Of a DNA stretch of 64,000 nucleotides, positions 62,417-64,000 are shown piece by piece (the stretch's first letter is position 1; the number at the start of each line of letters is the position of its first letter). A model generated the notes under the pieces. The model saw only the letters and a list, made by a program, of their open reading frames with translations, had not been told where the DNA came from and searched no databases. Location: assembly GCA_030148805.1 (NCBI GenBank), contig JASBSS010000018.1, positions 62,001-126,000 on the forward strand. The letters run 5' to 3'. The DNA comes from Thiogranum sp. Its GTDB lineage: Bacteria > Pseudomonadota > Gammaproteobacteria > DSM-19610. The translations under genes were made by a program, and so were the position numbers.

Positions 62417-64000
62417 TCAGATCGGCAGTCGTTTCAGACGTCGACCGCCGTAGGCCAGGTTGATAATCGCGCGGGTGCCCATGATGGCGGTGAACATCGA
62501 GGTGAGAATACCCAGCGACAGGGTCACCGCGAACCCCTTGATCGGTCCGGTACCGAAGCTGAAGAGCACGACCGCTGCGATCAGGGTGGTGATATTGGCG
62601 TCGGCGATCGTCGAGAACGCCTTGGCATAACCCGCGTGGATGCTGGCCTGGGGAGTGTTGCCATTGCGCAATTCCTCGCGGATGCGCTCGAAGATCAGGA
62701 CATTGGCATCGACCGCCATGCCTACGGTCAACACGATACCGGCGATACCCGGCATGGTCAGTGTCGCCTGCAACAACGACAGCAGCGCGACGATCAGGAC
62801 CAGGTTGAACGCCAGGGCCAGGTCGGCCACCAGGCCGAACACCTTGTAGTAGAGGGCCATGAACACCAGCACCACCAGGAATCCGATCACCACGGACTCG
62901 AAGCCCTGCTCGATGTTCTCCGCGCCCAGGCTGGGGCCTACGGTGCGCTCCTCGATGATACGGATAGGCGCGGCCAGCGCCCCCGAGCGCAGCAGCAGCG
63001 CCAGTTCATGGGCTTCCTCCGGGCTGTCGAGACCGGTGGTCTGGAAATTCTTGCTGAAGACATCGCGGATGGTCGCGACACTGATGATCTCCTCGACCTT
63101 GTGGTTGCTCAACACCTGCTTGCCGTCAACCGTCCGCGACGTGGTCTTGTTTTCGATGAAGACCACCGCCATCGGCTTGCCGACATTTTCCTTGGTGAAG
63201 TCGAGCATCTTGCGCGCGCCCTTGCCGTCAAGCGTGACCGAGACCTGCGGACTGCCCGAATTGTTGTCAAAACCGGAGCGCGCGTTGATGATCTGATCGC
63301 CGGTGACGATCACCCGGTTTTTCAGCAGGTAATAACGACCGTCGCGGGATTTGTACAGGCGGGTACCGGGCGGCACCGCGCCCTTGCGGGCCGCCTCGAC
63401 ATCGTGCTGCGTATCCACGGCGCGATATTCCAGGGTGGCGGTGGCGCCGAGAATACGCTTGGCCGCAGCGGTATCCTGCACCCCGGGCAACTGTACCACC
63501 ACCCGGCTGTCGCCTTGCTGCTGGATAATCGGCTCGGCGACCCCCAGTTCGTTGATTCGGTTGCGCAAGGTGGTGATATTCTGCTGCAGCGCGAGTTTTC
63601 GGGTTTCACGCGTCTCGTTCTCGCTCAGGCTCGCCTCCAGCAGATAGGCACCCCCCTTGTCGACATCGCGCAACTGCAGATCGCGGTAAGCCTCGTGGAT
63701 AACATCACTGCCCTTGCTGCGATCCTCGGCGTTGCGGAACTTGAACACCAATGTCTGCTTGTCGATGCGGATGCTGATGTAGCGCACCTTGGCCTCACGC
63801 AGCACGGTACGCAAATCCGAGGAGTAACGTTCGAGCGCCTTGTGCACCGCGGCGTCCATATCGACTTCCATCAGGAAGTGCACGCCACCCCGCAGATCCA
63901 GCCCCAGATACATCGGCAATGCGTTGATGGCCTGCAGCCAGCCGGGCGTGGACGGCGCCAGATTGAGCGCGACAATATAATTTGCGCCGAGAGCCTCTTT
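62417..64000 (-). CDS. secD: Protein translocase subunit SecD (5' end missing)
   Basis: The C-terminal 527 codons of secD. The frame stays open to the right edge (upstream residues KEALGANYIVALNLAPSTPG), so the start lies outside. Visible are YLGLDLRGGVHFLMEVDM, the P1 periplasmic domain, and TM2-6 with TVGMAVDANVLIFERIREELR, FSFGTGPIKGFAVTLSLGI and FTAIMGTRAIINLAYG. Together with secF it forms the standard secDF pair. Confidence 0.96.
   Translation of the reverse strand, partial: KEALGANYIVALNLAPSTPGWLQAINALPMYLGLDLRGGVHFLMEVDMDAAVHKALERYSSDLRTVLREAKVRYISIRIDKQTLVFKFRNAEDRSKGSDVIHEAYRDLQLRDVDKGGAYLLEASLSENETRETRKLALQQNITTLRNRINELGVAEPIIQQQGDSRVVVQLPGVQDTAAAKRILGATATLEYRAVDTQHDVEAARKGAVPPGTRLYKSRDGRYYLLKNRVIVTGDQIINARSGFDNNSGSPQVSVTLDGKGARKMLDFTKENVGKPMAVVFIENKTTSRTVDGKQVLSNHKVEEIISVATIRDVFSKNFQTTGLDSPEEAHELALLLRSGALAAPIRIIEERTVGPSLGAENIEQGFESVVIGFLVVLVFMALYYKVFGLVADLALAFNLVLIVALLSLLQATLTMPGIAGIVLTVGMAVDANVLIFERIREELRNGNTPQASIHAGYAKAFSTIADANITTLIAAVVLFSFGTGPIKGFAVTLSLGILTSMFTAIMGTRAIINLAYGGRRLKRLPI

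Overview
The window is 64 kb of GC-rich, gene-dense chromosome from a gammaproteobacterium. The supporting genes are sspA/sspB beside petABC, hda, purMN, a full rsxABCDGE (Rnf) operon with nth, dcd, apbC/mrp and metG, secDF, suhB and 4.5S RNA. A bc1 complex, a TusE/DsrC-like protein, a bufferin operon and many DUF families common in sulfur-oxidising lineages suggest Chromatiales or a relative. That placement is an inference. I see no phage, insertion sequence, CRISPR array or replication origin.

Layout. 0-4.4 kb: dnaX start, ffs, a TusE/DsrC-like gene, a DUF523-DUF1722 gene, an M48 lipoprotein protease, tRNA-Ser(GGA) and an ANTAR response regulator. 4.4-9.2 kb: glk, then sspB, sspA and petCBA on the minus strand. 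9.3-15 kb: NIF3, a DegS-like protease, a TlpA-like thioredoxin, a PilZ-type protein and two DUF4398-type lipoproteins, one with LysM. 15-23 kb: arsC, wrbA, DUF2069, hda, a CDP-alcohol phosphatidyltransferase, DUF2066, purMN, DUF3108, dcd and apbC. 23.3-34.8 kb: a two-component system, a Cys-rich secreted protein, an LbtU-like porin, a tripartite RND efflux pump and an isoprenylcysteine-methyltransferase-like protein. 34.9-43.3 kb: metG, rsxABCDGE, nth and DUF1841. 43.3-49.1 kb: bufA-bufB-bufC-doxX followed by copA and a CopZ-like chaperone. 49.1-57.8 kb: an outer-membrane protein coupled to an MFS transporter, aroC, prmB, SCO1, PCuAC, psd and an OmpA lipoprotein. 58-64 kb: a His-rich secreted protein, a sigma/anti-sigma/DUF3106 module, suhB, a Cys-rich small membrane protein, secF and the 3' part of secD.

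Two blocks stand out. First, 43.3-49.1 kb is a copper-handling island. A secreted precursor peptide with six EGKCG motifs, its MNIO maturase and partner, and a DoxX protein lie next to a Cu-ATPase and a copper chaperone. SCO1 and PCuAC, which deliver copper to cytochrome oxidase, lie 5 kb further on. Second, the two-component system and the efflux pump lie 8 kb apart, but both intergenic regions carry the same 16-bp palindrome, ATTACC-N4-GGTAAT. At the first site it sits upstream of a TATTAT hexamer, at the second upstream of a weaker CAGAAT. This suggests a small regulon joining sensor, efflux, porin and secreted protein.

Other points: an LbtU-like porin gene with a signal peptide but no usual start codon, a perfect 45-nt hairpin upstream of apbC, a 30-bp perfect palindrome inside an MFS gene, a TusE-like protein with a displaced cysteine, and a Cys-rich small membrane protein of unknown role.
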